Below are positions 56,329-64,000 of a stretch of DNA of 64,000 nt, piece after piece. Made by a program: the position numbers and the translations under genes. The notes below the pieces were generated by a model. The model was not told where the DNA came from. It saw only the letters and a list, made by a program, of their open reading frames with translations, and searched no databases. Source of the DNA: Zeimonas sp050187175 (GTDB taxonomy: Bacteria > Pseudomonadota > Gammaproteobacteria > Burkholderiales > Burkholderiaceae_E); the NCBI GenBank assembly GCA_050187175.1, contig JBFWXS010000009.1, positions 1 to 64,000 on the forward strand, given 5' to 3'. Each line of letters begins with the position of its first letter. The first letter of the stretch is position 1.

Positions 56329-57530
56329 TGCTCAGCCCCCGGTGCCCGGCCGGCGTCCGCCGCCGGACCGGCGCCGACGCCGGCGCCGCCGTCGGCCGCG
56401 GGATCCATGCCAGGCGGCACCTCGATTCCCTCGGGCGTGCGCGGCGCCGCCCCGCGGCCCGGTACCCAGTGCCGCAGCTGGTAGACGTAGGCCAGCACTT
56501 GCGCCACGGCCGAGTACAGCGCCGCCGGAATCTCGCGATCCAGCTCTACGTGCGCGTACAGCGCCCGCGCCAGCGGCGGCGCCTCGAACAGCGGCACGCC
56601 GGCCTGCTGCGCCAGCTCGCGAATGCGGGCCGCCAGCAGATCGGCGCCCTTGGCCACGACGCGCGGCGCGCCCATGGCACTGTCGTCGTAGCGGATCGCG
56701 ACCGCGTAGTGCGTCGGGTTGGTGATGATCACGTCGGCGCTAGGCACCGCGGCTAGCATGCGCCGCGTCGCCACTTCGCGCTGGCGCTGGCGGATGCGGC
56801 TGCGCAGCAGCGGATCGCCCTCGCTCTCCTTGTGCTCCTGCTTGGCCTCCTGGTGCGTCATGCGCAGGTCGGCGCGATGGCGGAACCACTGGAACGGCAC
56901 GTCGAGCAGGGTCACGGCCATCAGCACGCCCAGCAGCGCCGCCAGGCCCGCGCCAAGCAGCGTGATGCCGGAGCCCAGCCCCTGCCCCAGCGGACGCGCC
57001 GCCAGCGCCGCGAACTCGGGCAGGCTGGCCAGAACGAACCAGGTACCGATGAGGGCCAGCGAGATGGCGATGATGATCAGCTTGCCGAGCTCCACCGCAC
57101 CGCGCATCGAGAAGATGCGTTCGATGCCCTTCATGGGGCTGAGCTTGCTGAGATCCATGTTGAGCGGCTTGCCGGACAGCACCATGCCACCAGGGATCAG
57201 TGCCGCGCCGATGGCCGCCAGTGCGAGCCCGCCGACAAAGGGCAAGGCTGCGATCAGTGCGTCGGCGCTGAGCGCGCCCAGCATGGCGGGCAGCCGCTCG
57301 GGCGTCAGCGCTTCGACGCGGCCGAAGCGCAGGCCCCGCTGGATCATGCCGATGGCCGCGTGGCCCAGCGCCGGGCCGAAGGCGATCGCCGCCAGCAGCG
57401 CCGTACCGAGGATGACGAAATGGCCGAGGTCGCGTGATCGCGCGACCTTGCCGTCCTCGCGCGCCTTCTGCAGGCGCCGTTCTGATGCGGGTAGTTGTCT
57501 GTCTTCCCGACTGACGTCTTGATCGGCCAT
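56325..57530 (-). CDS. flhB: Flagellar export apparatus switch protein FlhB
   Basis: A 401-residue export protein with four membrane segments and the autocleavage site NPTH in the segment VIITNPTHYAVAIRYD. Cleavage between Asn and Pro switches export from hook to filament substrates. The C-terminal 40 residues are Gly/Ala/Pro-rich and beyond the conserved domain. Confidence 0.97.
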   Translation of the reverse strand: MADQDVSREDRQLPASERRLQKAREDGKVARSRDLGHFVILGTALLAAIAFGPALGHAAIGMIQRGLRFGRVEALTPERLPAMLGALSADALIAALPFVGGLALAAIGAALIPGGMVLSGKPLNMDLSKLSPMKGIERIFSMRGAVELGKLIIIAISLALIGTWFVLASLPEFAALAARPLGQGLGSGITLLGAGLAALLGVLMAVTLLDVPFQWFRHRADLRMTHQEAKQEHKESEGDPLLRSRIRQRQREVATRRMLAAVPSADVIITNPTHYAVAIRYDDSAMGAPRVVAKGADLLAARIRELAQQAGVPLFEAPPLARALYAHVELDREIPAALYSAVAQVLAYVYQLRHWVPGRGAAPRTPEGIEVPPGMDPAADGGAGVGAGPAADAGRAPGAEQ

Positions 57531-57680
57531 GTCGCCCGTGAATCGGTCTTCGAAACCATGCTTCGAGACCGCATCTTCGCGGGGGGCCGGAAAACTTAAG
57601 TGAAGAAAAGCGGGTCGGCGCCGGGTCTATTCCCGGCCGCCGGCGGCTGCCGGCGGTGCCGCGCGGGATTCACGCGGGAC

Positions 57681-58349
57681 TCAGAATCCCAGGCTTTCGA
57701 GCAGATCGTCGACCTGCCCCTGGTCGGTGACCACGTCGCTGCGCTGTTCGGCGTTCATCGCCGGTCCGTTGAGCCAGCCCGATTCGATCATCGAGCGCTG
57801 CGGCTCGGGCGAGGCCTCGACCAGCAGCTTCAGCAGCTGAGCCTCCAGCCCCTGCGCCAGCTCGACCACCTTGCCGATGACCTGGCCGGTCAGATCGTGG
57901 AAATCCTGCGCCATCATGATCTCGGTCAGCAGGCCATTGGTCCGCTCCGAAGCCTTGGCCGCGTCCTGCAGCACGTTCAGCAGCTGGCCCGACGATACCG
58001 CCTTGACCGGGTCGCGCTTCAGGTCGTCGATCGCCCGGCGCGCCCGCTCGGCCAGATCGTCCTGCTCGGCGCGCGCGCGATCGACCGAATTCAGCACCTT
58101 CTCGGCGGCCTCGCCGGTCAGGCGCTGGATATAGGACAGCCGCGTGCGCGCGTCGGGCAGCGAGTTCATCGCCGATTCGAGATCGCGGTCGTAGCCGAGC
58201 TCGCGCAGCGCGTCGTGCAGGGTGCGCGTCAAAGTACCCAGCCGCTGGTAGACGTCCGGCTGCTCGCCCGCGCCGCGCGCCGGCGCCGCCTGAACGACCG
58301 GAGCGGTCGCCGCCGCCGTGCGGTCGGCCACCGACAGATTCACATCCAT
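57681..58349 (-). CDS. cheZ: Chemotaxis phosphatase CheZ
   Basis: A 222-residue helical phosphatase acting on phosphorylated CheY. The catalytic helix contains MAQDFHDLTGQVIGKVVELAQGLE (with the key Asp and Gln), and the C-terminal tail QGQVDDLLESLGF is the CheY-binding peptide. It lies 31 bases after cheY and 150 bases before flhB. Confidence 0.96.
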   Translation of the reverse strand: MDVNLSVADRTAAATAPVVQAAPARGAGEQPDVYQRLGTLTRTLHDALRELGYDRDLESAMNSLPDARTRLSYIQRLTGEAAEKVLNSVDRARAEQDDLAERARRAIDDLKRDPVKAVSSGQLLNVLQDAAKASERTNGLLTEIMMAQDFHDLTGQVIGKVVELAQGLEAQLLKLLVEASPEPQRSMIESGWLNGPAMNAEQRSDVVTDQGQVDDLLESLGF

Positions 58350-58379
58350 GAATAACCCCTGTGCAGGTGCGAGCAGCGA

Positions 58380-58775
58380 TCAGCTCTTGCCGATCTTCTC
58401 GAGAATCTTCTGGACCTTCTCTTCCAGCGTCGCCTTGGTGAACGGCTTGACGATGTAGCCCGAGGCGCCCAGCTGCGCGGCACGCACGATGTCCTCCTTG
58501 CGCGCCTCGGCGGTCACCATCAGCACCGGCAGATGCGTCAGCGCCGCGTCGCCGCGGATGCTGGACAGCAGGTCGAAGCCGTTCATGTGCGGCATATTGA
58601 TATCCGACACGACGAAATCGAAGCTGCCCGCCTTCAGCTTGCCGAGCGCCGCCTGCCCGTCCTCCGCCTCGTCGGCGTTCGGAAAGCCGATCTCCTTCAG
58701 AAGATTCCTGACGATGCGACGCATGGTTGAAAAATCGTCGACGATCAGAAACTTCATGTCCGTACTCCCGCTCAT
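58380..58775 (-). CDS. cheY: Chemotaxis response regulator CheY
   Basis: A single-domain receiver of 131 residues from ATG 58775 (GAGG upstream); an internal ATG at 58757, also with a fair ribosome site, would give 125 residues. KFLIVDDFSTMRRIVRNLLKE has the acidic pair, VVSDINMPHMNG the phosphorylated Asp, VTAEA the Thr/Ser switch and GYIVKPFT the conserved Lys. Phosphorylated CheY binds the motor switch and changes rotation. No cheA, cheW, cheR or cheB is found around it. Confidence 0.95.
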   Translation of the reverse strand: MSGSTDMKFLIVDDFSTMRRIVRNLLKEIGFPNADEAEDGQAALGKLKAGSFDFVVSDINMPHMNGFDLLSSIRGDAALTHLPVLMVTAEARKEDIVRAAQLGASGYIVKPFTKATLEEKVQKILEKIGKS

Positions 58776-58821
58776 TGCTGTCACCTCGACAGTCGTCATT
58801 TCCGTTGCCGGACCGGCGCGT

Positions 58822-59787
58822 TCATCGACCGACCGCGCCGGCCTCCTGATCCGCGGACGCCGTGGCGCCCGACAATGCCTGCTCGACCGTTTCGCTGTCG
58901 GCTGCATCCACTTCCATGCCGCGCTTGACGCGCGCCTCGGCGTCGCTGTTCAGCACCACGATGCTGATGCGCCGGTTCATCGGGCTGCGCGGGTTGCCGG
59001 CGTCGTACATGACGGTCGGCCCCAGGCCGATCACGCGCACGATCTTGTTCTCTTCGATGCCGCCGGCCACCAGCTCGCGCCGCGACGCATTGGCGCGGTC
59101 GGCCGACAACTCCCAGTTCGAGTAGCCGCGCTGGCCGCTGCCGTACGGGGCGGAATCGGTATGCCCCGAGATGCTCACCGGGTTGTCGACGCCGTTCAGC
59201 ACCTTGCCGATCTCGCGCAGCAGATCGCGCATGTAGTCCTTGACCACGGCGCTGCCGATGTCGAACATCGGCCGGTTCTGCTCGTCGACGATCTGGATGC
59301 GCAAGCCGTCGCTGGTGATGTCCAGCTTGATCTGCGACCGGAAGTCGGCGAGCCTCGGGTTCTGCGTGATCACTTCCTCGACCTGCGCCTTCAGCTTGGT
59401 CAGCCGCGCGTTCTCGACGCGGCGCAGTTCGGCGCGCATCGCCTGCAGGTTCACCTTCTTGTGCGGATCGGGCATGTCGCCGCGCCGCTCGGTGCCAACG
59501 GTGCGCGTCAGATCGGTGCCGCCGCCCTTGATGACCGACGACGAGTCGCCGGCGCCGGTGCCGCCCATCATCGCCACTTTCAGCGGCGAGCTGAAATAAT
59601 CGGCGATGCCCTGAAGGTCGCCCTTGGTCGTCGAACCCAGCAGCCACATCAGCAGGAAGAAGGCCATCATCGCCGTCACGAAGTCGGCGTAGGCAATCTT
59701 CCAGGCGCCGCCGTGGTGTCCACCGTGGCCGCCCTTCTTGATGCGCTTGACGACGATAGGCTGTACTTTCTTTTCGCCCCCGGCCAT
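58822..59787 (-). CDS. motB: Flagellar motor stator protein MotB
   Basis: A 321-residue stator subunit. One N-terminal membrane helix carries the proton-binding Asp in WKIAYADFVTAMMAFFLLMW. The C-terminal OmpA-like peptidoglycan-binding domain shows SISGHTDSAPYG and NWELSADRANASRRELV. It anchors the stator to the wall. It starts 13 bases after motA. Confidence 0.96.
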   Translation of the reverse strand: MAGGEKKVQPIVVKRIKKGGHGGHHGGAWKIAYADFVTAMMAFFLLMWLLGSTTKGDLQGIADYFSSPLKVAMMGGTGAGDSSSVIKGGGTDLTRTVGTERRGDMPDPHKKVNLQAMRAELRRVENARLTKLKAQVEEVITQNPRLADFRSQIKLDITSDGLRIQIVDEQNRPMFDIGSAVVKDYMRDLLREIGKVLNGVDNPVSISGHTDSAPYGSGQRGYSNWELSADRANASRRELVAGGIEENKIVRVIGLGPTVMYDAGNPRSPMNRRISIVVLNSDAEARVKRGMEVDAADSETVEQALSGATASADQEAGAVGR

Positions 59788-59800
59788 GTTCGTTCTCCGC

Positions 59801-60658
59801 TCAGGCGCGCTTCTGCTTCACGTGCTCTTCGAGCTCGCTGAAGCTGGGGCGTTCGGTCGAGTACAGGACCTTGCGGCCGAACTCCACCGCGATCGCCGGT
59901 GCATAGCCCTGCATGCTGGCCAGCAGCGTGACCTTCACGCACTGCAGCTCCTTGGTCGCCTCGTCGACCTTCTGCTCGAGCAGCGACGACAGCGGCGAAA
60001 CGAAGCCGTAGGCCAGCAGAATGCCGAGGAAGGTACCCACCAGCGCATGCGCGATCATCTGGCCGAGCACCGCCGGCGGCTGGCCGACCGAGGCCATGGT
60101 GTGCACCACACCCATCACCGCGGCGACGATGCCGAAGGCGGGGAGGCCGTCAGCCACCTTCTGGATGGCATGCGCCGGCACCATGGCTTCATGGTGGTGG
60201 GTGTCGATCTCGTTGTCGATCAGCGTCTCGATCTCGAGCGCGTTCAGGTTGCCCGATACCATCATCCTCAGATAGTCGGTGATGAACTCGACCAGATGAT
60301 GATCCGCCGAGACGGTCGCGTATCGCTTGAATATCGGGCTTTCGTCGGGCTTGTCGACGTCGTTCTCGATCGACATCAGGCCTTCCTTGCGCGCCTTGGA
60401 CAGGATGTCGTACAGCAGCGCCATCAGCTCCATGTAGCGGGCCTTGGTGTACTTGGAGCCTTTCAGCAGGCTGGGCAGCGAGCGCATCACGGCACCCAGC
60501 ACCTTGCCCGAGTTCGAGACGACGAAGGCGCCCAGCGCCGCGCCGCCGATGATCAGCAGTTCGAGCGGCTGGAACAGGGCGCTGAGGTGGCCGCCGGCCA
60601 GGGCGAAGCCGCCCAGCACCGAGCCCACGACCAAGATGTAACCGATGATGACGAACAT
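59801..60658 (-). CDS. motA: Flagellar motor stator protein MotA
   Basis: A 285-residue proton channel subunit with four membrane segments. Conserved blocks are FALAGGHLSALFQPLELLIIGGAALGAF, the rotor-contact loop RYMELMALLYDILSKARKEGLMSIE, and LPAFGIVAAVMGVVHTM with the conserved Pro. No Shine-Dalgarno sequence is visible before the ATG at 60658. A weak sigma-28-like sequence (AAAAGGGG, then GCTGATAG ending at 60689 on the minus strand) lies about 30 bases upstream. Confidence 0.95.
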   Translation of the reverse strand: MFVIIGYILVVGSVLGGFALAGGHLSALFQPLELLIIGGAALGAFVVSNSGKVLGAVMRSLPSLLKGSKYTKARYMELMALLYDILSKARKEGLMSIENDVDKPDESPIFKRYATVSADHHLVEFITDYLRMMVSGNLNALEIETLIDNEIDTHHHEAMVPAHAIQKVADGLPAFGIVAAVMGVVHTMASVGQPPAVLGQMIAHALVGTFLGILLAYGFVSPLSSLLEQKVDEATKELQCVKVTLLASMQGYAPAIAVEFGRKVLYSTERPSFSELEEHVKQKRA

Positions 60659-60938
60659 GCGCGAGGAGAGCCTGGAAGGTACCCGGTCCTATCAGCCGGA
60701 CCGCATCACCCCTTTTCGTCCCCAGGGCATCGTTCTTGAGCGGGCCGGCATGATTGCGCAGCATACCTGCCGCACTTCGCGCTTTCTCCGCGGCGACAGG
60801 CCATCCGGCCCCCCGCATGCGCCGGCCGTCAGCGCGTTCGCCGGCGCCGCCGGCGGGCGGCCGCCGGCTCTCCTCCGATCGGCCCGGCGCTGCCTCGCGT
60901 CAGAGGGAACGCCTCGCGCCGGAGGGGAGCGCCTCGCG
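60659..60938. other. Intergenic region between flhC and motA
   Basis: 280 bases without a gene. Near motA there is only a weak sigma-28-like sequence on the minus strand. Near flhC (60893-60943) the element GCCTCGCG(T/C)(C)(A/G) recurs three times with GGGAACGC/GGGGAGCGC between, a short decayed direct repeat that runs into the flhC stop. Confidence 0.6.
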
Positions 60939-61469
60939 TCAATGGATGGCGCCGGCGCGGCTGGCCTTGCCGGCGCGGGCCGGCGGCTGGCACAGCCCGC
61001 AGACGTAGCCGCGCTCGATCTCGTACGCGTGGTTGACGTAGTGTCCGCCGCACTGCTCGCAGCGCGTCGTCGTCAGCATGCCGGAATCGATGAAGCGGAC
61101 CAGGCGCCAGGCGCGCGTCACGGACAGCAGCGGCTCGACGCCGTGCGTGCCTACCTCGGCCGTGTACAGCTGGTAGGCCTTGATGATCGCCTCGACGTCG
61201 TCGATGTCGCTGGTCTTCAGCAGATAGCCGTAGATATTGATGAACAGCGAGGCATGGATGTTCGGCTGCCAGGCCATGAACCAGTCGGTCGAGAACGGCA
61301 GCTGCCCCTTGGACGGCGACTTGCCCGCCACTTCCTTGTACAGCCGCAGCAGCCGCTCGTACGGCAGCGCCGTCTCGGCCTGCAGCATCTGCAGCCGCGC
61401 GCCCAGATTGATCAGAGCGATCGCGCGCTGCACCTGGCGGTTGTCTTCCAGCAGGCTGCGGGTGCTCAT
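60939..61469 (-). CDS. flhC: Flagellar master regulator subunit FlhC
   Basis: A 176-residue activator subunit. The start MSTRSLLEDNRQVQRAIALINLGARLQMLQAET and the zinc-binding pairs CEQCGG and CGLC near the C-terminus are diagnostic. FlhC with FlhD forms the FlhD4C2 complex that activates class II flagellar promoters. Its start overlaps the flhD stop by four bases. Confidence 0.96.
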   Translation of the reverse strand: MSTRSLLEDNRQVQRAIALINLGARLQMLQAETALPYERLLRLYKEVAGKSPSKGQLPFSTDWFMAWQPNIHASLFINIYGYLLKTSDIDDVEAIIKAYQLYTAEVGTHGVEPLLSVTRAWRLVRFIDSGMLTTTRCEQCGGHYVNHAYEIERGYVCGLCQPPARAGKASRAGAIH

Positions 61470-61807
61470 GACTGGATCGCCTCGGCGTAGTTGCCGGCCA
61501 TCAGAATGCTCGCATGCAGCCGCGCCGCGCTGCGCTCGCCGTCGTGCTCGCCGGGCCGGCCGTGGTCGGTCAGCAGCGACCAGACGGCGGCATCGTCGAA
61601 GCGGAAGCGGCACATCAGCATGTTCGTCGCCGCGGCCTTCACCATCTGGCTGGGCGTCAGCGTGTCCAGCAGCGTCGCGGTGTCCTCGGAAATGCCCAGC
61701 CGGTACAGGGCCTGCGCTTTGTCGGCCCGAATCAACCGTTGAGCCAAGATCAGATAAGACAGGTTCGCGTCCCGGATTTCAGACATCAGTCGGTCGTCGA
61801 TTCGCAT
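61466..61807 (-). CDS. flhD: Flagellar master regulator subunit FlhD
   Basis: A 113-residue helical protein. ATG 61807 has AGGAGAA five bases upstream. EIRDANLSYLILAQRLIRADKAQALYRLGIS and NMLMCRFRFDD (with the conserved Cys) identify FlhD. It dimerises and combines with FlhC. It is the first gene of the minus-strand flhDC-motAB series, diverging from flagellin. Confidence 0.96.
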   Translation of the reverse strand: MRIDDRLMSEIRDANLSYLILAQRLIRADKAQALYRLGISEDTATLLDTLTPSQMVKAAATNMLMCRFRFDDAAVWSLLTDHGRPGEHDGERSAARLHASILMAGNYAEAIQS

Positions 61808-61937
61808 AAGATTCTCCTGGTCGGCCGTCGTGCTGTGCGCGTACGTTTGTATTCGTCGTGAGGGCACAGTCTCGGCCAACCCCCGCCTTTCTTGAATCCG
61901 AATACGGCTCGACTTGAGCGCCGACGAAATCCCCGTC

Positions 61938-61958
61938 GCGTAGGAGTTCTTCCTACGC
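61938..61958. promoter_or_regulatory. Perfect inverted repeat upstream of flhD
   Basis: GCGTAGGA, five bases (GTTCT), TCCTACGC. It lies 131 bases upstream of the flhD start and 52 bases upstream of the flagellin -35. It could be an operator for flhDC control or a stem-loop in the leader. No regulator can be named. Confidence 0.55.
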
Positions 61959-62009
61959 AGACTTCCGCCGATTCCGAGGAAAAAGTTCCGCTCCCGCATT
62001 CCGCCGCGC

Positions 62010-62036
62010 TAAAGCCCCCATGGGGCCGGCCGATAT
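62010..62036 (+). promoter_or_regulatory. Sigma-28 promoter of the first flagellin gene
   Basis: TAAA (62010-62013), 15 bases, GCCGATAT (62029-62036). The -35 core is perfect, spacing exact and the -10 matches 7 of 8 consensus bases. Transcription would begin near 62043, giving a leader of about 84 bases to the flagellin ATG. Confidence 0.85.
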
Positions 62037-62126
62037 CCAGGCACCGGGGCACGCCCCGATGTCCGCCGAGGGCCCAGCAGAAGCCGCCCTGACGGCCCTC
62101 AATGTCACGATCAAGGAGTTCGGGAA

Positions 62127-62951
62127 ATGGCACAGATCATCAATACCAACCTGCTGTCGCTGAACGCGCAGCGCAATCTCTCCTCCACCCAGGGCGTGAT
62201 GGCACAGGCCATCCAGCGCCTGTCGTCGGGCCTGCGCGTGAACAGCGCCAAGGACGACGCCGCCGGCCTGGCCATCGCGGAACGCATGAACGCGCAAGTG
62301 CGCGGCATGAACGTGGCCATCCGCAACTCGAATGACGCGATCTCGCTGTCGCAGACGGCCGAAGGCGCGCTGGGCAAGGTCGGCGACATGCTGCAGCGCA
62401 TGCGCGAGCTGGCCGTCCAGTCGGCCAACGCGACCAACGGCACCGATGACCGCGCCAACCTGGACGCCGAATACCAGGAGCTGGCCGACGAGATCGGCCG
62501 CACGCTGACCAGCACGCGCTTCAACGGCAAGCAGATCCTGGCGGGCGACGCCGGTTCGCAGGTATTCCAGGTCGGCGCCAACAACGGCGACACGATCACG
62601 GTCTCGACGACGAACATGTCGACCAATACCGACATCACCGCGGTCACGGGCGGCGATATCACCAGCGACACGAACGCGAACACGGCGCTGACCAATATCG
62701 ACACCGCGCTGACCACGCTGAACGAAGAGCGCGCCAAGTACGGTGCGGTGCAGAACCGCTTCGAGTCAGTGGTCGCGACGCTGCAGGTCGCAGTCGAGAA
62801 CCAGACGGCCGCCCGCAGCCGGATCATGGACGCGGACTTCGCCGCCGAAACCGCCGCGCTGACCCGCGCCCAAGTGCTGCAGCAGGCCGGCACGGCGATG
62901 CTGTCGCAGGCCAACTCGCTGCCGAACAACGTCCTGTCGCTGCTGCGCTGA
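62127..62951 (+). CDS. fliC: Flagellin (first copy)
   Basis: A 274-residue flagellin. The N-terminus IINTNLLSLNAQRNLSSTQG and SSGLRVNSAKDDAAGLAIAERM, and the C-terminus AARSRIMDADFAAETAALTRAQVLQQAGTAMLSQAN, form the conserved D0/D1 coiled coils. The variable middle is very short (about residues 140-195), so outer D2/D3 domains are essentially absent. AAGGAG precedes the ATG. It is driven by a strong sigma-28 promoter. A closely similar flagellin gene follows 235 bases downstream. Confidence 0.96.
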   Translation: MAQIINTNLLSLNAQRNLSSTQGVMAQAIQRLSSGLRVNSAKDDAAGLAIAERMNAQVRGMNVAIRNSNDAISLSQTAEGALGKVGDMLQRMRELAVQSANATNGTDDRANLDAEYQELADEIGRTLTSTRFNGKQILAGDAGSQVFQVGANNGDTITVSTTNMSTNTDITAVTGGDITSDTNANTALTNIDTALTTLNEERAKYGAVQNRFESVVATLQVAVENQTAARSRIMDADFAAETAALTRAQVLQQAGTAMLSQANSLPNNVLSLLR

Positions 62952-62960
62952 GCCTCGCGC

Positions 62961-62990
62961 CGCGTCCGGCGGGCTGCCCGCCGCGACGCG
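62961..62990 (+). terminator. GC-rich hairpin after the first flagellin
   Basis: CGCGTC+CGGCGGG, loop CTG, CCCGCCG+C bulge+GACGCG: a 13-bp stem with one bulge, starting 9 bases after the flagellin stop. No T-run follows, so it may be a stabilising 3' structure or a weak terminator. Confidence 0.5.
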
Positions 62991-63000
62991 GACAGGGCCT

Positions 63001-63048
63001 CGCCGCAGCGCCGGCGCGGCCGTTCGCCGCAGAGCCGGCACGGCCGTT
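63001..63048. repeat. 24-bp tandem direct repeat
   Basis: Two adjacent 24-base units (63001-63024, 63025-63048) starting CGCCGCAG and ending CGGCCGTT, differing at two positions. They lie between the two flagellin genes. Confidence 0.85.
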
Positions 63049-63080
63049 TCTCCGCCCCACGGCCGGCGGGGCGAACAGAC

Positions 63081-63108
63081 GCCGCCGGGCCGGAAAAGGG
63101 CCGGCGGC
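63081..63108 (+). terminator. Hairpin between the flagellin genes
   Basis: GCCGCCGG (63081-63088), a 12-base loop, CCGGCGGC (63101-63108), then GCGGCGTTTATC. It has a perfect 8-bp stem and only a short T stretch. It is a weaker terminator candidate than the hairpin at 62961. Confidence 0.4.
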
Positions 63109-63186
63109 GCGGCGTTTATCCGCGCACCAAGCCGTCTTGCGCCCGGGCACACTCGCTCCGACCAACCGTCATAGGAGTGTCGGAAC

Positions 63187-64000
63187 GTGCCCCAAGTCAT
63201 CAATACCAATCTGATTTCGCTGAACGCTCAGCGAAACCTCAGCACGACGACCGGGCAGCTCGCCCAGTCGATCCAGCGTCTTTCGTCGGGCCTGCGCGTG
63301 AACAGCGCCAAGGACGACGCCGCCGGTCTTGCCATCGCCGAGCGCATGAACGCTCAGGCGCGCGGCATGACCGTGGCCATTCGCAATGCCAACGACGGCA
63401 TCTCGCTGGCTCAGACCGCCGAAGGCGCGCTGGGCAAGGTCGGCGACATGCTGCAGCGCATGCGCGAGCTGGCCGTCCAGTCCGCCAATGCGACCAACGG
63501 CACCGACGACCGTGCCAACCTCGATGCCGAGTACCAGGAACTGGCCTCGGAGATCACGCGCACGCTGAGCAGCACCCGTTTCAACGGCACGGCCATCCTG
63601 GCCACCGGCGGCACGCAGGTGTTCCAGATCGGCGCCAATGTCGGCGACACGATCTCGGTGACCACCGGCAACATCGCCGCGAACGCCGACATCACGGCCG
63701 TCACGGCCGGCGGCATCGCCACGGATACCGATGCCAACTCGGCACTGACCGACATCGACACCGCCCTGAACACGCTCAATACCGAGCGTGCACTGTACGG
63801 CGCGGTGCAGAATCGCTTCGAGGCGGTCATCGCCACGCTGCAGGTCTCGGTCGAGAACCAGTCGGCCGCCCGCAGCCGGATCATGGACGCGGACTTCGCC
63901 GCCGAAACCGCCGCGCTGACCCGCGCCCAGGTGCTGCAGCAGGCCGGCAACGCGATGCTGGCGCAGGCCAACCAGCTACCGACCAACGTACTGCGCCTGC
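63187..64000 (+). CDS. Flagellin (second copy, 3' end cut by the window)
   Basis: At least 271 residues from GTG 63187, with AGGAG upstream. The protein closely follows the first flagellin: VINTNLISLNAQRNLSTTTG, SSGLRVNSAKDDAAGLAIAERM, and the C-terminal SRIMDADFAAETAALTRAQVLQQAGNAMLAQANQLPTNVLRL, with only the last residue or so missing. The central part differs (TTGNIAANADITAVTAGG). Long DNA stretches are identical to the first copy. I find no sigma-28 promoter in the 235 bases upstream, so it may depend on read-through or another promoter. Confidence 0.93.
   Translation, partial: MPQVINTNLISLNAQRNLSTTTGQLAQSIQRLSSGLRVNSAKDDAAGLAIAERMNAQARGMTVAIRNANDGISLAQTAEGALGKVGDMLQRMRELAVQSANATNGTDDRANLDAEYQELASEITRTLSSTRFNGTAILATGGTQVFQIGANVGDTISVTTGNIAANADITAVTAGGIATDTDANSALTDIDTALNTLNTERALYGAVQNRFEAVIATLQVSVENQSAARSRIMDADFAAETAALTRAQVLQQAGNAMLAQANQLPTNVLRL

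Larger units (their letters stand above)
61808..62126. other. Divergent control region flhD / flagellin
   Basis: 319 bases without a gene. It contains the flagellin sigma-28 promoter (62010-62036), a perfect inverted repeat (61938-61958) and presumably the flhDC promoter, for which I see no clear -35/-10 pair. It is less GC-rich than its surroundings. Confidence 0.7.

Noticed and set aside
62014..62028. CCCCATGGGG palindrome as an operator
   Set aside because: It lies entirely in the 15-base spacer of the flagellin sigma-28 promoter; without other evidence it is treated as spacer sequence.

Overview
The window is GC-rich, densely coded bacterial DNA with short intergenic gaps and many ATGA, GTGA or TGATG stop/start overlaps. 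The gene set points to a betaproteobacterium of the Burkholderiales, probably Alcaligenaceae-like. The pointers are an flhDC-type flagellar hierarchy with the order flhDC-motAB-cheYZ-flhBAFG-fliA followed by flgNMA/flgB-L, a single-chain indolepyruvate oxidoreductase, and argA next to hrpA and yggX. The taxonomic placement is inference. The window is a scaffold with three runs of exactly 100 N. Two of these are flanked by perfect 127-bp duplications, which are assembly artefacts.

Layout. 1-4704: 3' part of cobN, an ExbB/TolQ-like gene and a DUF2149 (ExbD-like) gene, translationally coupled. 4847-6233: a small secreted protein and a secreted alpha/beta hydrolase. 6245-10560 (minus): iclR-type regulator followed by an indolepyruvate ferredoxin oxidoreductase fusion, with a palindromic candidate operator upstream. 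10807-15599 (minus): MoaB/CinA-like protein, EI24 membrane protein, a fatty acid hydroxylase-family protein, a polysaccharide deacetylase with an altered metal motif, and a YncE-like beta-propeller. 15919-16404: a small protein that may be a degenerate class III cyclase fold, preceded by 14-bp tandem repeats. 16466-22722: a LysR regulator diverging from a TauD-like dioxygenase and a complete polyamine/iron-type ABC importer (binding protein, ATPase, two permeases). 22734-28821: hrpA (minus) diverging from argA and yggX across a 22-bp spacer that carries a symmetric -10 sequence. 28826-37389 (minus): rpiA, a phospholipid N-methyltransferase-like gene, and then an unusual tightly overlapping four-gene operon. 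That operon encodes a CDP-archaeol synthase-like protein, a PEP-synthase/rifampicin-phosphotransferase-like enzyme, a short UbiA-like protein, and an acyl reductase fused to a small-molecule kinase. It is the best candidate for an undescribed pathway here.

37582-64000 is almost entirely flagellar. flgBCDEFGHIJKL plus a YuxH-type EAL/HDOD gene run on the minus strand. flgA-flgM-flgN run on the plus strand. flhDC-motAB-cheY-cheZ-flhB-flhA-flhF-flhG-fliA run on the minus strand, and two flagellin genes on the plus strand (the second is cut by the window end). Good sigma-28 promoters lie upstream of the first flagellin, of flgA and of flgM, which fits a FlhDC to FliA/FlgM to flagellin cascade. 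The chemotaxis genes cheA, cheW, cheR and cheB, which often sit between motB and cheY in relatives, are absent from this position. The FlhG homologue has lost its Walker A motif.
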